Source of the DNA: Porifericola rhodea
GTDB taxonomy: Bacteria > Bacteroidota > Bacteroidia > Cytophagales > Cyclobacteriaceae
NCBI RefSeq assembly: GCF_030506305.1
Contig: NZ_CP119421.1
Location: forward strand, 2,868,501 to 2,932,500
DNA: 64,000 nucleotides
Direction: 5' to 3'
Both the position numbers and the translations under genes were made by a program. How positions within the stretch are numbered: position 1 is the stretch's first letter; each line of letters begins with the position of its first letter. Positions 17,308 through 26,342 of this stretch are shown in pieces. A model generated the notes under the pieces. The model saw nothing but the letters and a program-made list of their open reading frames with translations, searched no databases and was not told where the DNA came from.

Positions 17308-20300
17308 TTATACTTTCTGCTTTTTCTCGCCTACTGCTTTTCTTCTGCGGCTGGAAAGATCAACCACTACAGGAGACGCAATAAAAACTGAAGAGTAAGT
17401 ACCTACCAGTATACCGATAAATAATGCAAAAGAGAATCCTCTTAACACTTCACCTCCAAACAGGAGCAGTATCAATACTACTACCAAAGTGGTAAGTGAA
17501 GTAATGAGCGTTCTTGACATTACGTTATTTACTGATTCATTAATTACTTCTGCCATTTCAGCTTTCGGCTTAAGTCCTAGTGTTTCACGAATACGGTCAA
17601 ACACAATTACTGTATCGTTAATTGAGTAACCAACAATCGTAAGCATAGCAGCGATAAACACCTGATCTACTTCGTAGCTAATACCCAGAATACCTGCTAT
17701 AGCATATGCGGAAAGTACGAAAAGTACATCGTGGAACAGGGCAATTACCGCACCCAGACCATACTGCCATCTGCGGAAACGGACTAGTATGTAGAGGAAG
17801 ATAGCAATTAGAGCTACTACGATAGACTCTTGTGCAGATTGCTTGATATCATCAGCGATGGTGGCACCTACTTTAGATGAGCTGGAAATTGTGAATGCAT
17901 TCTCACCCAGTTCAGCAGCATTCTCCTGGAAAGTACCTCCGGTAAACTCTTCAATACCACTGATCAGCTGAGTTCTTACTTTAGTATCTGCCTCTGTAGA
18001 CTCATCTTCTACCAGGTAGCTAGTGGTTACTTTAAGCACATTGTTAGCACCATAAGTTTTAACCTCAACACTGGCATTTTCAAATTCGTTGTCAAAAGAA
18101 GTCTGAAGATCAGACGGAACTACGGGTTGGTCAAAGGTAATTACATAAGAGCGTCCACCTTTAAAATCTACACCTAGGTTTAAGCTTCCTTGAGTAAGCA
18201 ATACTGCCATACCTAATACAATAAATGCACCTGAGAAGATATAGGCGATTTTTCTCTTAGACATGAAATCAAAATTCAGATTTGTCAGAAGATTAGCTGA
18301 GAAAGGTATAGAGAAAGATACTTTGCTCTCATCGCCTTTGCGGGTCATCCACTCCATAATTACACGGGTGATAAACACCGCAGAGAAGAATGAACATACG
18401 ATACCGATCATTAAGGTAACTGCAAAGCCTCTTACCGGACCTTGCCCCATTACGTATAGAATAACCGCGGTAATAAAAGTTGTAGCGTTAGCATCTATAA
18501 TAGAGCTATAAGCCTTGTTGTAACCAGCTCTGATGGCTGCTCTCAGTTTAGATCCTGCTCTCAGTTCTTCACGAATACGCTCAAAGATTAGTACGTTGGC
18601 GTCTATTGACATACCGATTGTTAGCACAATACCTGCAATACCTGGTAAGGTAAGAGCAGCATTGAGCTGTGCCAGAATACCCAGGATAAAGAAGATATTA
18701 AATACCAGGGCAATATTGGCTATCAAACCGCCTTTGGCATAGTAAGCCAGCATAAACAATACTACTACACCTAAACCGGCAAGTATTGATGTAATACCCT
18801 GTTGCTGAGCTTCTTTACCTAGAGAAGGGCCTACAATAGCTTCTTCCACTATACGAGTAGGCGCAGGAAGCGCACCGGCCTCAAGAATGTTTGCTAAATC
18901 CTGTGCTTCGTTGATCGTAAAGTTACCAGAGATAGAAGAGTTTCCGTTAGGAATTTCGCCCTGTACAACTGGAGCGGAGTATACTCGATTGTCAAGAATA
19001 ATAGCTACTCTACGACCAATGTTGTTAGCAGTCAGGCGCTTCCACTTACGGGCACCCTCTGAATTCATTCGCATACTTACTGCGGGGCGAGAAGCCTCAT
19101 CGTACTCCTGGCGGGCATCTACAATTACTTCGCCGGTAAGAGGTGCTTTACCTCCACGGCCACGGCGTATTGCATAAAGCTCAAGCAACTCTTCACCACC
19201 TTGTGCGCGGGGCTTCACTTCCCATACAAAATCAAGGTCAGAAGGAAGAAGGTTACCAACATCGTCACGCTGAATAATCTCATTTACCTTGGCAGTGTCA
19301 TCTACACTGTAAAGCAAACCATAACTTAATGGAGCCTGTAGTAGTCCGAATAATGGTGAAATTTGTGCGTTCTGATTCAGAAGAGAATCTGCATTGCCAC
19401 CTTCTTCTGTAAGTTGATCTTCTAGGGCTACAGTATCTTCAGTAGTTTCTCCTTCTTCGGTAAGTGCAGAAAGCTCTTCATCAGGAGCAGTATCTCCTTC
19501 GCCTAGAGCTTCCAGGTCGTTGCTGCCACTAATTTCCCCTTCTGCTACAAGTAAGTTGTTAATCTCTTCCAGAGAATTTACATACTCTCCAGGTTCTAAC
19601 ACTTCTACAAATTCCAGTTTAGCTACTCCCTGTAACAGATTTCTAACTCTTTCAGGGTTATCTATCCCTGGTAGCTCAATCTGAATACGTCCCTGGTTTT
19701 GCAGACGCTGTATGTTAGGCTGAGAAGTACCAAAACGGTCAATACGAGTACGGAGGATATTAAATGAGCGGTCAATTGCATTGTCTACCTCTTCGTTAAT
19801 AACAGCAATAACCTCTTCATCGGTAGAGCTAAAGCTGATGCGGTTGCGAGTTGCAGAATTTACAAAAATGTTGCTCAACTGCTTATCAGGAGCTACTTCC
19901 TGGAATGCGTCATAAAAAAGAGCTACAAATCCCTGCTGGCTATTGGCTCTGTTTTGTGCAGCCAACTCAAGGGCTTTCAGAAAATCTTCATCTTTGCTGT
20001 TTCCAGAAAGGTTTTTAATGATTTCTACTGGAGATACTTCCAGTACAACGTGCATACCTCCACGAAGGTCAAGGCCCAGGTTTAACTCTGTTTCTTTTAC
20101 TTCCTGATAAGTAAATTTAGCTCCTAAGAGATTGTAAACGGGCTCTTTCCAGACAGAGTCCAGGTAGTCTTGTTTTTTAGCAAAATCAATGTTGCCTTCT
20201 GATGTAGTTGCATACTCTGTCGCGTTTTGCTGTACATTATTAGATACTAATGTAAACGACAGATAGTAAATGCATAACAGTGAAATGATCACCGTTAATA

Positions 20301-20325
20301 CAACTATTCCGGTCTTGTTACGCAT
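17308..20325 (-). CDS. secDF: Protein translocase subunit SecDF (fused)
   Basis: This 1005-residue fusion of SecD and SecF uses the proton gradient to pull preproteins through the SecYEG channel from the periplasmic side. SecD begins with one TM helix (about 7-27) and the signature GLDLRGG at 84-90, a large periplasmic P1 region, then five TM helices. SecF begins near residue 665 and carries GVDFKGG, its equivalent signature, followed by five more TM helices. An acidic low-complexity insert (about 262-315, rich in Glu, Asp and Thr) sits in the SecD periplasmic domain; such inserts are common in Bacteroidota. The fused form is usual for this phylum. It ends at a strong terminator. Confidence 0.97.
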   Translation of the reverse strand: MRNKTGIVVLTVIISLLCIYYLSFTLVSNNVQQNATEYATTSEGNIDFAKKQDYLDSVWKEPVYNLLGAKFTYQEVKETELNLGLDLRGGMHVVLEVSPVEIIKNLSGNSKDEDFLKALELAAQNRANSQQGFVALFYDAFQEVAPDKQLSNIFVNSATRNRISFSSTDEEVIAVINEEVDNAIDRSFNILRTRIDRFGTSQPNIQRLQNQGRIQIELPGIDNPERVRNLLQGVAKLEFVEVLEPGEYVNSLEEINNLLVAEGEISGSNDLEALGEGDTAPDEELSALTEEGETTEDTVALEDQLTEEGGNADSLLNQNAQISPLFGLLQAPLSYGLLYSVDDTAKVNEIIQRDDVGNLLPSDLDFVWEVKPRAQGGEELLELYAIRRGRGGKAPLTGEVIVDARQEYDEASRPAVSMRMNSEGARKWKRLTANNIGRRVAIILDNRVYSAPVVQGEIPNGNSSISGNFTINEAQDLANILEAGALPAPTRIVEEAIVGPSLGKEAQQQGITSILAGLGVVVLFMLAYYAKGGLIANIALVFNIFFILGILAQLNAALTLPGIAGIVLTIGMSIDANVLIFERIREELRAGSKLRAAIRAGYNKAYSSIIDANATTFITAVILYVMGQGPVRGFAVTLMIGIVCSFFSAVFITRVIMEWMTRKGDESKVSFSIPFSANLLTNLNFDFMSKRKIAYIFSGAFIVLGMAVLLTQGSLNLGVDFKGGRSYVITFDQPVVPSDLQTSFDNEFENASVEVKTYGANNVLKVTTSYLVEDESTEADTKVRTQLISGIEEFTGGTFQENAAELGENAFTISSSSKVGATIADDIKQSAQESIVVALIAIFLYILVRFRRWQYGLGAVIALFHDVLFVLSAYAIAGILGISYEVDQVFIAAMLTIVGYSINDTVIVFDRIRETLGLKPKAEMAEVINESVNNVMSRTLITSLTTLVVVLILLLFGGEVLRGFSFALFIGILVGTYSSVFIASPVVVDLSSRRRKAVGEKKQKV

Positions 20326-20381
20326 GGTTAAAGTAAATTAAATAGTAAAGCTTGTTTGAATGTATATATAATAGCACGCCC

Positions 20382-20403
20382 GTTTGTAAGTACTTTTACA
20401 AAC
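20382..20403. repeat. Short inverted repeat between secDF and the 20440 gene
   Basis: GTTTGTAA and TTACAAAC form an 8-bp stem with a 6-base loop. No U-tract follows on the minus strand, so it is not a clear terminator. It may be an operator or an mRNA-processing hairpin in the secDF leader. Confidence 0.3.
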
Positions 20404-20439
20404 AAACGGATGATAAATCAGTCTCTGATTTTCAGGTGG

Positions 20440-20811
20440 TTAGGGTGCGTTCGGGGATATAAACGTTCGGAAAAGGATTCTGAAATAACTACTCTGTGGA
20501 AGAGGGTAAAAGACATGGATACACTCTTTAATTTCCTCAATAAGCTCCAGAGTAAAGATCTCATTATAAACTACTGCTACCTGTACTTTGTAGATGGGTA
20601 CGATAGCCTCATGCACTGCAGAAACAATAGAGATATGATCTGAAGAGTGCTCATCTTCCGCCGACGCATCATGGTAATGACTGACCATACGGCTGGGAGC
20701 CTCTTCATGCAGCATGATAGGACGATAGCTCGTAACCATGAGCATCATGATAGACGTTAAAATAAACAAACGCCTTCCGTTGTCAGACAATATAGTGCGT
20801 AACGTACTCAT
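20440..20811 (-). CDS. Small His-rich protein with a conserved-looking C-terminal tail
   Basis: This 123-residue protein has a hydrophobic N-terminal segment (about 14-28) that could be a signal or anchor, then a His/Asp/Glu-rich stretch (HYHDASAEDEHSSDH, about 44-58), and a C-terminal part ending YFRILFRTFISPNAP. From memory, similar short Bacteroidota proteins share a tail of this I-S-P-x-A-P type, and several lie near metal-uptake genes; I cannot verify this. The His-rich stretch suggests metal binding. It lies upstream of secDF on the same strand, 114 bases away. The opposite-strand frame over the same bases lacks any recognisable feature, so I prefer this one. Confidence 0.6.
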   Translation of the reverse strand: MSTLRTILSDNGRRLFILTSIMMLMVTSYRPIMLHEEAPSRMVSHYHDASAEDEHSSDHISIVSAVHEAIVPIYKVQVAVVYNEIFTLELIEEIKECIHVFYPLPQSSYFRILFRTFISPNAP

Positions 20812-20983
20812 TAAGTTTAAGAGTGCAATATTATATATTCTTAAGCAAACACAAAAGCTAAAAATGAATATCCGCTAGCAAAAAAACTACCAAAAAGAAT
20901 GAAATACTCCTTATAAATATTATTATATGGAGCGAACCCATAAAATATGCTATTAGTTTATACCGTATCGCATAAGTTGCTGC

Positions 20984-21015
20984 TTTGTATAAAATGCGCT
21001 TTTTGACTATTTTTG
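20984..21015 (+). promoter_or_regulatory. Bacteroidota promoter for the E1 alpha/beta gene
   Basis: TTTG at 20984-20987 and TATTTTTG at 21008-21015 are separated by 20 bases, an exact match to the TTTG / TAnnTTTG layout of the Bacteroidota primary sigma factor. It predicts a leader of about 40 bases before the GTG start at 21063. Confidence 0.7.
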
Positions 21016-21062
21016 GCAGTGGCAAATGCGTAGGAACGAAGTGAACAACAAAACCCATTATA

Positions 21063-23489
21063 GTGGATTCTACTAAAATATATCAGGAAAATTTAACCCA
21101 TAAGCTATCCGTTGACGAAATTCTGGATGACTATCGTATAGCTTGGGAAAGCCGGCATGCGAGCCTGATAGGCCGTAAAGAAGTTTTCATGGGTAAGGCC
21201 AAGTTTGGCGTGTTTGGTGACGGAAAGGAGGTAGCGCAGATAGCAATGGCTAAATCATTCCGTAAAGGAGATTTCCGTTCAGGTTACTATCGTGACCAAA
21301 CTTTGATGTTTGCATTGGGTGAGGTAAGCATACAACAATTTTTTGCACAACTGTATGCTCACGCAACGGTAGAAGCAGATCCTTCTTCGGGAGGCCGTAT
21401 GATGAACTCGCACTTTGGCTCCCGTATGGTAGATATGAAAAGCGGTGAGTTTTTGAGTCAGACTGACGCTTATAACTCCGGTTCTGACCTCTCGCCTACG
21501 GCTGGTCAAATACCAAGAGCTGTTGGTTTTGCCTATGCTTCTAAGTTGTATAGAGAGAATAAAGCCCTTCATGATCAAAAATACGAGAAGTTTTCGCATC
21601 AGGGGCGTGAAGTTGCTTTTGCTACCATAGGCGATGCAGCTACCTCTGAAGGCATGTTTCTGGAGACTGTTAATGCTGCTGGAGTTCTTCAGATTCCTTT
21701 AATTCTTTCTGTTTGGGATGATGACTTTGGTATTTCTGTGCCTAAAGAGTACCACACAACCAAACTTAGTATCTCTGAGGCCCTATCTGGCTTCCAGAGA
21801 ACTGAGAATGAGCCCGGTGTAGAGATTTTTCGGGTAAAAGGCTGGGATTACGAAAAACTATGCGAAGCTTATCGTTTGGCCGCGGACCTGGCCCGGGAAG
21901 AACATGTGCCCGTACTTATGCACGTAGAAGACCTGACGCAGCCTCAGGGCCACTCCACTTCAGGCTCTCATGAGCGATATAAAACCAAAGAAAGACTGGC
22001 CTGGGAGCGTGAGTTTGATTGTAATGTCAAAATGAGAGAGTGGATTCTGAAAAATGGCTTTGCTACCCAGGAAGACTTAGATAATATAGAGCAGCAGGCT
22101 CTTAAAACTGTAAAAAAAGCTAAAGATAATGCCTGGAAAGCCTATCGTAAAGAGCTGGATGCTGAGCTTAAACATGTGTCTGAGCTAATTTTAAACGTAG
22201 CCAGGCAAAGCCCGCAAGAGGACAGAATCAAAAATATTCATCAGGAGTTAAAAAAGACGCTCGGGCCTATTCGTCTGGATGGAGTAAAGGCAGTGAAAAA
22301 GACTTTGCGTGTAACAGCGGGTGAGTCTAATGCCGAAAGAGAAAAACTTATCAGCTGGCTCAAACAAAGCGAAAAAGATAATTTTGATCGCTTTAATGCG
22401 CACTTATATAGCGAAACCGATTCTGCTGCACTTCAGGTAAAAGAGGTGAAACCCGAGTTTACGGAGGGACAAAAACCAGTAGATGGTCGTGAGGTATTAC
22501 AAGCGTGCTTCGACCACATTCTTAAGCGTGACCCCCGTGTATTTGCTATTGGCGAAGATGTAGGAAAAATAGGTGACGTAAATCAGGGCTTTGCCGGCTT
22601 GCAGGAGAAGCACGGAGAGCTCAGAGTAACTGATACGGGTATCCGCGAAACTACCATTATTGGACAGGGGATTGGTAGTGCAATCCGGGGACTCAGACCT
22701 ATTACCGAGATTCAGTACCTGGACTACATTTTTTATGCCCTGGCTACCCTTACTGATGATCTGGCTTCGCTAAGATACCGTACCCGTGGAGGGCAGGCAG
22801 CCCCTTTAATTATTCGTACCAGAGGGCATCGTCTGGAAGGAATCTGGCACTCAGGCTCACCTATCGGGTCCATTCTTCATAGTTTGCGTGGCATCTACCT
22901 TCTTGTACCTCGCAATATGGTTCAGGCAGCGGGTTTTTATAACACCATGCTTCAGTCTGACGACCCTGCTATTATCATAGAGTGCCTGAATGGGTACCGT
23001 CTGAAGGAAAAAATTCCTACCAATCTGGATGAGTTTACGGTTCCTCTTGGACAGCCTGAGGTAATTCGGGAAGGAGAAGATATTACTATCGTAACCTATG
23101 GTTCTATGTGTAGGGTAGTAATGCAAGCTGCCGAACAGTTGTCTGGTTTTGGTATTAGCTGTGAGGTTATAGACGTGCAAACCTTGCTTCCTTTTGATGT
23201 AAATCATACAATCGTAGAATCTGTGAAGAAAACCAATCGGGTAATCTTTGCTGACGAAGATGTACCGGGTGGTGCTTCAGCCTATATGATGCAACAGGTT
23301 TTGGAAGAACAAGGGGCTTATCAGTATCTGGATTCAGCTCCCAGAACTATAAGTGCTGCGCCAAATCGCCCAGCATATGGCTCAGATGGAGATTATTTCA
23401 CTAAGCCTAATCAGGAAGATGTCTTTGATACAGCATACCAACTTATGGCAGAGTTTGATCCTGTCCGATTTAAAGAGTTATACGATTGA
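21063..23489 (+). CDS. Fused E1 alpha/beta 2-oxoacid dehydrogenase
   Basis: This is the thiamine-diphosphate-dependent E1 component of a 2-oxoacid dehydrogenase complex, with alpha and beta subunits joined in one chain of 808 residues. It most resembles branched-chain 2-oxoacid or pyruvate E1. The alpha part (about 1-370) has the ThDP/Mg motif GDAATSEG followed by an Asn near residues 190-205. The beta part (about 475-808) has GEDVGKIGDVNQGF and the C-terminal IFADEDVPGGA region. A charged linker joins them. It starts at GTG, directly downstream of a well-matched promoter. No E2 or E3 gene is adjacent. The fusion is known in Bacteroidota; the substrate cannot be fixed from sequence. Confidence 0.93.
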   Translation: MDSTKIYQENLTHKLSVDEILDDYRIAWESRHASLIGRKEVFMGKAKFGVFGDGKEVAQIAMAKSFRKGDFRSGYYRDQTLMFALGEVSIQQFFAQLYAHATVEADPSSGGRMMNSHFGSRMVDMKSGEFLSQTDAYNSGSDLSPTAGQIPRAVGFAYASKLYRENKALHDQKYEKFSHQGREVAFATIGDAATSEGMFLETVNAAGVLQIPLILSVWDDDFGISVPKEYHTTKLSISEALSGFQRTENEPGVEIFRVKGWDYEKLCEAYRLAADLAREEHVPVLMHVEDLTQPQGHSTSGSHERYKTKERLAWEREFDCNVKMREWILKNGFATQEDLDNIEQQALKTVKKAKDNAWKAYRKELDAELKHVSELILNVARQSPQEDRIKNIHQELKKTLGPIRLDGVKAVKKTLRVTAGESNAEREKLISWLKQSEKDNFDRFNAHLYSETDSAALQVKEVKPEFTEGQKPVDGREVLQACFDHILKRDPRVFAIGEDVGKIGDVNQGFAGLQEKHGELRVTDTGIRETTIIGQGIGSAIRGLRPITEIQYLDYIFYALATLTDDLASLRYRTRGGQAAPLIIRTRGHRLEGIWHSGSPIGSILHSLRGIYLLVPRNMVQAAGFYNTMLQSDDPAIIIECLNGYRLKEKIPTNLDEFTVPLGQPEVIREGEDITIVTYGSMCRVVMQAAEQLSGFGISCEVIDVQTLLPFDVNHTIVESVKKTNRVIFADEDVPGGASAYMMQQVLEEQGAYQYLDSAPRTISAAPNRPAYGSDGDYFTKPNQEDVFDTAYQLMAEFDPVRFKELYD

Positions 23490-23502
23490 TAACAGCTAGG
23501 AG

Positions 23503-23543
23503 GAGAAGTAGAGTAAGAATAAGTGCTTTACTTCTCTTTTTTT
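23503..23543 (+). terminator. Terminator after the E1 gene
   Basis: GAGAAGTA and TACTTCTC form an 8-bp stem that can extend inward, followed by seven T residues. Confidence 0.8.
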
Positions 23544-23720
23544 GTATAAATCTCTATTTCCTTTCTCAATTTATTACTTTACGCCATTGTAAAATTCACT
23601 TAGGTGTTTTTCTCCAATAAAAAACTTCATATTTTTTCGCATGAAGTTATAACTTGCATCATAATTGCAGATTTGGCATTAAACTAATGGCAAATCCTAA
23701 AGCTGGATTTTTATCACTTT

Positions 23721-24860
23721 ATGAAAATAGCATTAGTACTAAACACTTCCTGGAACGTATACAATTTTCGCCTTGGGCTAATCAATGCATTGCAGGAAAA
23801 TGGTCACGAAATCATCATACTTGCTCCTAATGATAAGTATAGCCATCGCCTTCAGGAGATGGGGTATCAGTTCCATTCTATAAAAATGGATAGCCGAGGG
23901 GTCAACCCTGTCAAAGACGCAGGTCTTATATATGAACTATACAAGCTATACAGACAGCTTTCGCCGGATATTATCCTACACTATACTGTAAAACCTAATA
24001 TTTATGGAAGCCTGGCTGCTAAAGCCGCAGGTATTCCCATGATTAACAACGTTTGCGGATTAGGTACCGTGTTTCTCAAAAAGGGATGGGTATCGGTAGT
24101 CGCTAAAACACTGTACAGACTTGCATTTAGGTATCCTCATAAGGTGTTCTTTCAAAACCATGACGATTTTCAACTCTTTGTAAGAGAAAAACTTATCAAA
24201 AGTAGAATTGCGGATACTGTACCTGGTTCGGGTATTAACCTTAAAAATTTTGTGCCTTCAATGCCTACAGATGATACCACTGGCCAAGCTTTCACCTTTT
24301 TAGTTATCTCCCGCCTGATATATGACAAGGGTATTATAGAATATATTGACGCTATCAAAAAACTTAGGGCCGATGGTATAGAAGCCAGGTTTCAGATTCT
24401 GGGGGCAAAAGACCCGCTACACAAGCGAGGTATACCTGTGGAATTGGTAGATGAGTGGGTAGAGAAGGGCCTGATTGAGTATCTGGGCACTACAGATGAC
24501 GTGAAACAACAGATAGAACTGGCCGATTGTGTGGTGCTCCCTTCTTATCGCGAGGGGCTTCCTCGTACGTTATTGGAAGCAGCAAGCCTAAGCAAACCTA
24601 TTATTACTACTGATACTGCGGGTTGTAGACATGTAGTTGAGCATAAAGTAAATGGTTTTCTGTGCAAGGTCCGCTCTTCTTCAGACCTGGCTCAAAAAAT
24701 GAAAGATATGCTGCTACTTAGCGAAGGTGAGAGAAAGGATATGGGAGAAAAAGGCAGAACTAAAGTTCAGCAGCAGTTTGATGAAAACATAGTAATCAGT
24801 AAGTATCAAGAAGCAATTGATATTCTTGTAGGCAAGCCTCACAAAAAGCTCACGGCCTGA
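23721..24860 (+). CDS. GT4 family glycosyltransferase
   Basis: This 379-residue GT-B fold enzyme adds a sugar to a lipid-linked glycan in exopolysaccharide or O-antigen synthesis. The N-terminal half (WNVYNFRLGL..., HYTVKPNIYG, NNVCGLG) resembles PglA- and CapM-like hexosaminyltransferases. The C-terminal half has the nucleotide-sugar-binding segment LPSYREGLPRTLLEAAS with the E-x7-E pair near residues 275-290. It opens a module that continues with an RmlC epimerase, an export lipoprotein and a tyrosine kinase. Donor and acceptor cannot be told. Confidence 0.9.
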   Translation: MKIALVLNTSWNVYNFRLGLINALQENGHEIIILAPNDKYSHRLQEMGYQFHSIKMDSRGVNPVKDAGLIYELYKLYRQLSPDIILHYTVKPNIYGSLAAKAAGIPMINNVCGLGTVFLKKGWVSVVAKTLYRLAFRYPHKVFFQNHDDFQLFVREKLIKSRIADTVPGSGINLKNFVPSMPTDDTTGQAFTFLVISRLIYDKGIIEYIDAIKKLRADGIEARFQILGAKDPLHKRGIPVELVDEWVEKGLIEYLGTTDDVKQQIELADCVVLPSYREGLPRTLLEAASLSKPIITTDTAGCRHVVEHKVNGFLCKVRSSSDLAQKMKDMLLLSEGERKDMGEKGRTKVQQQFDENIVISKYQEAIDILVGKPHKKLTA

Positions 24861-24965
24861 CAAAAGATGAATATTAAACTGTTTGTCTTCATATTGGAAT
24901 AATTTACATTCCTTTTCTTAGCTTAGAGCTTATTTAAGTAGTAATTCTAGATCAATTGCAAGAAG

Positions 24966-25517
24966 ATGCGTATTGAAAAAACACACATAAAAGATTTAGT
25001 AGAAGTATTTCCGGATGTATTTGGCGATGATAGGGGATACTTTCTGGAAACCTACCATGTTGATAAATTTAAAGAGATGGGCCTTGACTACACATTTGTG
25101 CAGGCAAACCAATCTTTTTCTAAAAAAGGAGCCCTCAGAGGTTTACACTTTCAAAAGGCACCCTACCAGCAGGGAAAATTAGTAAGAGTAGTAAGTGGCA
25201 AAGTATTGGACGTAGTAGTTGACTTACGTGAAGGTTCTGCTACTTATGGCGAACATAAAACTTTTGTGTTGGATAGTATCAGGCATAATATGGTTTATGT
25301 TCCTGAGGGGTTTGCGCATGGGTTTGTAACCTTAGAAGATGCAGTATTTACCTATCAATGTACGAATGTTTACAACAAGTCCTCAGAGTCTGGTATTATT
25401 TGGAATGATCCAAGCCTGAACATTGATTGGGAACTAGAAAAGCATGGTATTAAAGAGCCAATTGTATCTGAAAAAGATTTGGCCTTACCCACTTTTAAAG
25501 AAATTTCCGGGCAGTAA
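24966..25517 (+). CDS. rfbC: dTDP-4-dehydrorhamnose 3,5-epimerase
   Basis: This cupin-fold epimerase converts dTDP-4-keto-6-deoxyglucose to the L-lyxo isomer in dTDP-L-rhamnose synthesis. At 183 residues it has normal length. Typical blocks are FxDDRGYFLETYH, NQSFSKKGALRGLHFQ with the catalytic His, DLREGSATYG, and YVPEGFAHGFVTL. rfbA, rfbB and rfbD are not next to it, which is unusual, so the rest of the pathway must lie elsewhere or the enzyme may supply a different deoxysugar. The export lipoprotein gene starts 13 bases past its stop. Confidence 0.95.
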   Translation: MRIEKTHIKDLVEVFPDVFGDDRGYFLETYHVDKFKEMGLDYTFVQANQSFSKKGALRGLHFQKAPYQQGKLVRVVSGKVLDVVVDLREGSATYGEHKTFVLDSIRHNMVYVPEGFAHGFVTLEDAVFTYQCTNVYNKSSESGIIWNDPSLNIDWELEKHGIKEPIVSEKDLALPTFKEISGQ

Positions 25518-25530
25518 ATCTAGCAGGAGT

Positions 25531-26340
25531 TTGACTCACAATTTATATTCAAGGTACAAGTATTTTGCGCTAATAACAGGCCTGGCTTTTTATTTGAGCG
25601 CATGTGGAGCCTATAAAAACAGGATACTGTTTCAAACTGAAACGGAGGTAGTGCCTGAAAATGTAGCTTTAGCTCTGGAAGATGCTAACAGCAATTATGT
25701 TCTACAGCCAAATGACTATATAGAAGTCAAAGTTTATACGAACGACGGGGAGTTAATCATAGATCCTAATAATGAGATCATGAGAGAACTCAACTCCGGT
25801 AATAATAATCAACAGTTTCGTCAACAAGAGAAGCCTAAGTTTTTAATCAGAGGAAATGGTATGGCTAAGCTCCCAATGATAGGAGATATCAAACTGGAGG
25901 GGCTTACACTTTATCAAGCTGATAATTTGCTGGCAAAAGAGTATTCACAATATTATGAGGGGGCCTTTGTCGTTACTCGTTACCTAAATAAAAGGGTGAT
26001 CGTATTGGGAGCTACCGGAGGTTTGGTAGTTCCTTTGGAAAATGAAAATACAAACCTGATTGAAGTTCTTGCCCTGGCAGGAGGGGTGAACACACAATCC
26101 AGAGTAGACAAAATACGTTTAATCCGTGGAGATTTAAATGATCCGGAAGTAAGATTGATCAACCTCTCTACCATAGACGGAATGAAAGATGCTTCGTTAA
26201 AGGTGCTGCCAAATGATATTATTTATGTGCAGCCTGTACAAAGAATTGCCAATGAAGCAGTCAGGGATATTTCTCCTATACTAAGCTTGGTTACCAGCAC
26301 CCTGACGTTGATTTTACTTATTAATAATTTCATAGAGTAA
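25531..26340 (+). CDS. Polysaccharide export outer-membrane lipoprotein (Wza-like)
   Basis: This protein forms the outer-membrane channel for capsule or exopolysaccharide export. It contains a polysaccharide-export (SLBB-like) core with YVLQPNDYIEVKVY near the start, an ALAGGVN segment, and a hydrophobic C-terminal helix. I place the start at TTG 25531, preceded by AGGAG at 25525-25529. It gives 269 residues with a lipoprotein signal ending LSAC. An ATG at 25444 is in frame but would overlap rfbC by 74 bases and bury the signal peptide. The Wzc-like kinase follows after two bases, so coupled expression is likely. Confidence 0.88.
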   Translation: MTHNLYSRYKYFALITGLAFYLSACGAYKNRILFQTETEVVPENVALALEDANSNYVLQPNDYIEVKVYTNDGELIIDPNNEIMRELNSGNNNQQFRQQEKPKFLIRGNGMAKLPMIGDIKLEGLTLYQADNLLAKEYSQYYEGAFVVTRYLNKRVIVLGATGGLVVPLENENTNLIEVLALAGGVNTQSRVDKIRLIRGDLNDPEVRLINLSTIDGMKDASLKVLPNDIIYVQPVQRIANEAVRDISPILSLVTSTLTLILLINNFIE

Positions 26341-26342
26341 GT

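Noticed and set aside
20356-20643. 95-codon plus-strand frame opposite the small His-rich gene
   Set aside because: No recognisable motif or signal; the minus-strand frame has a hydrophobic N-terminus and a family-like tail.
20858-21058. 66-codon minus-strand frame upstream of the E1 gene
   Set aside because: It overlaps a well-matched plus-strand promoter and has no family features.
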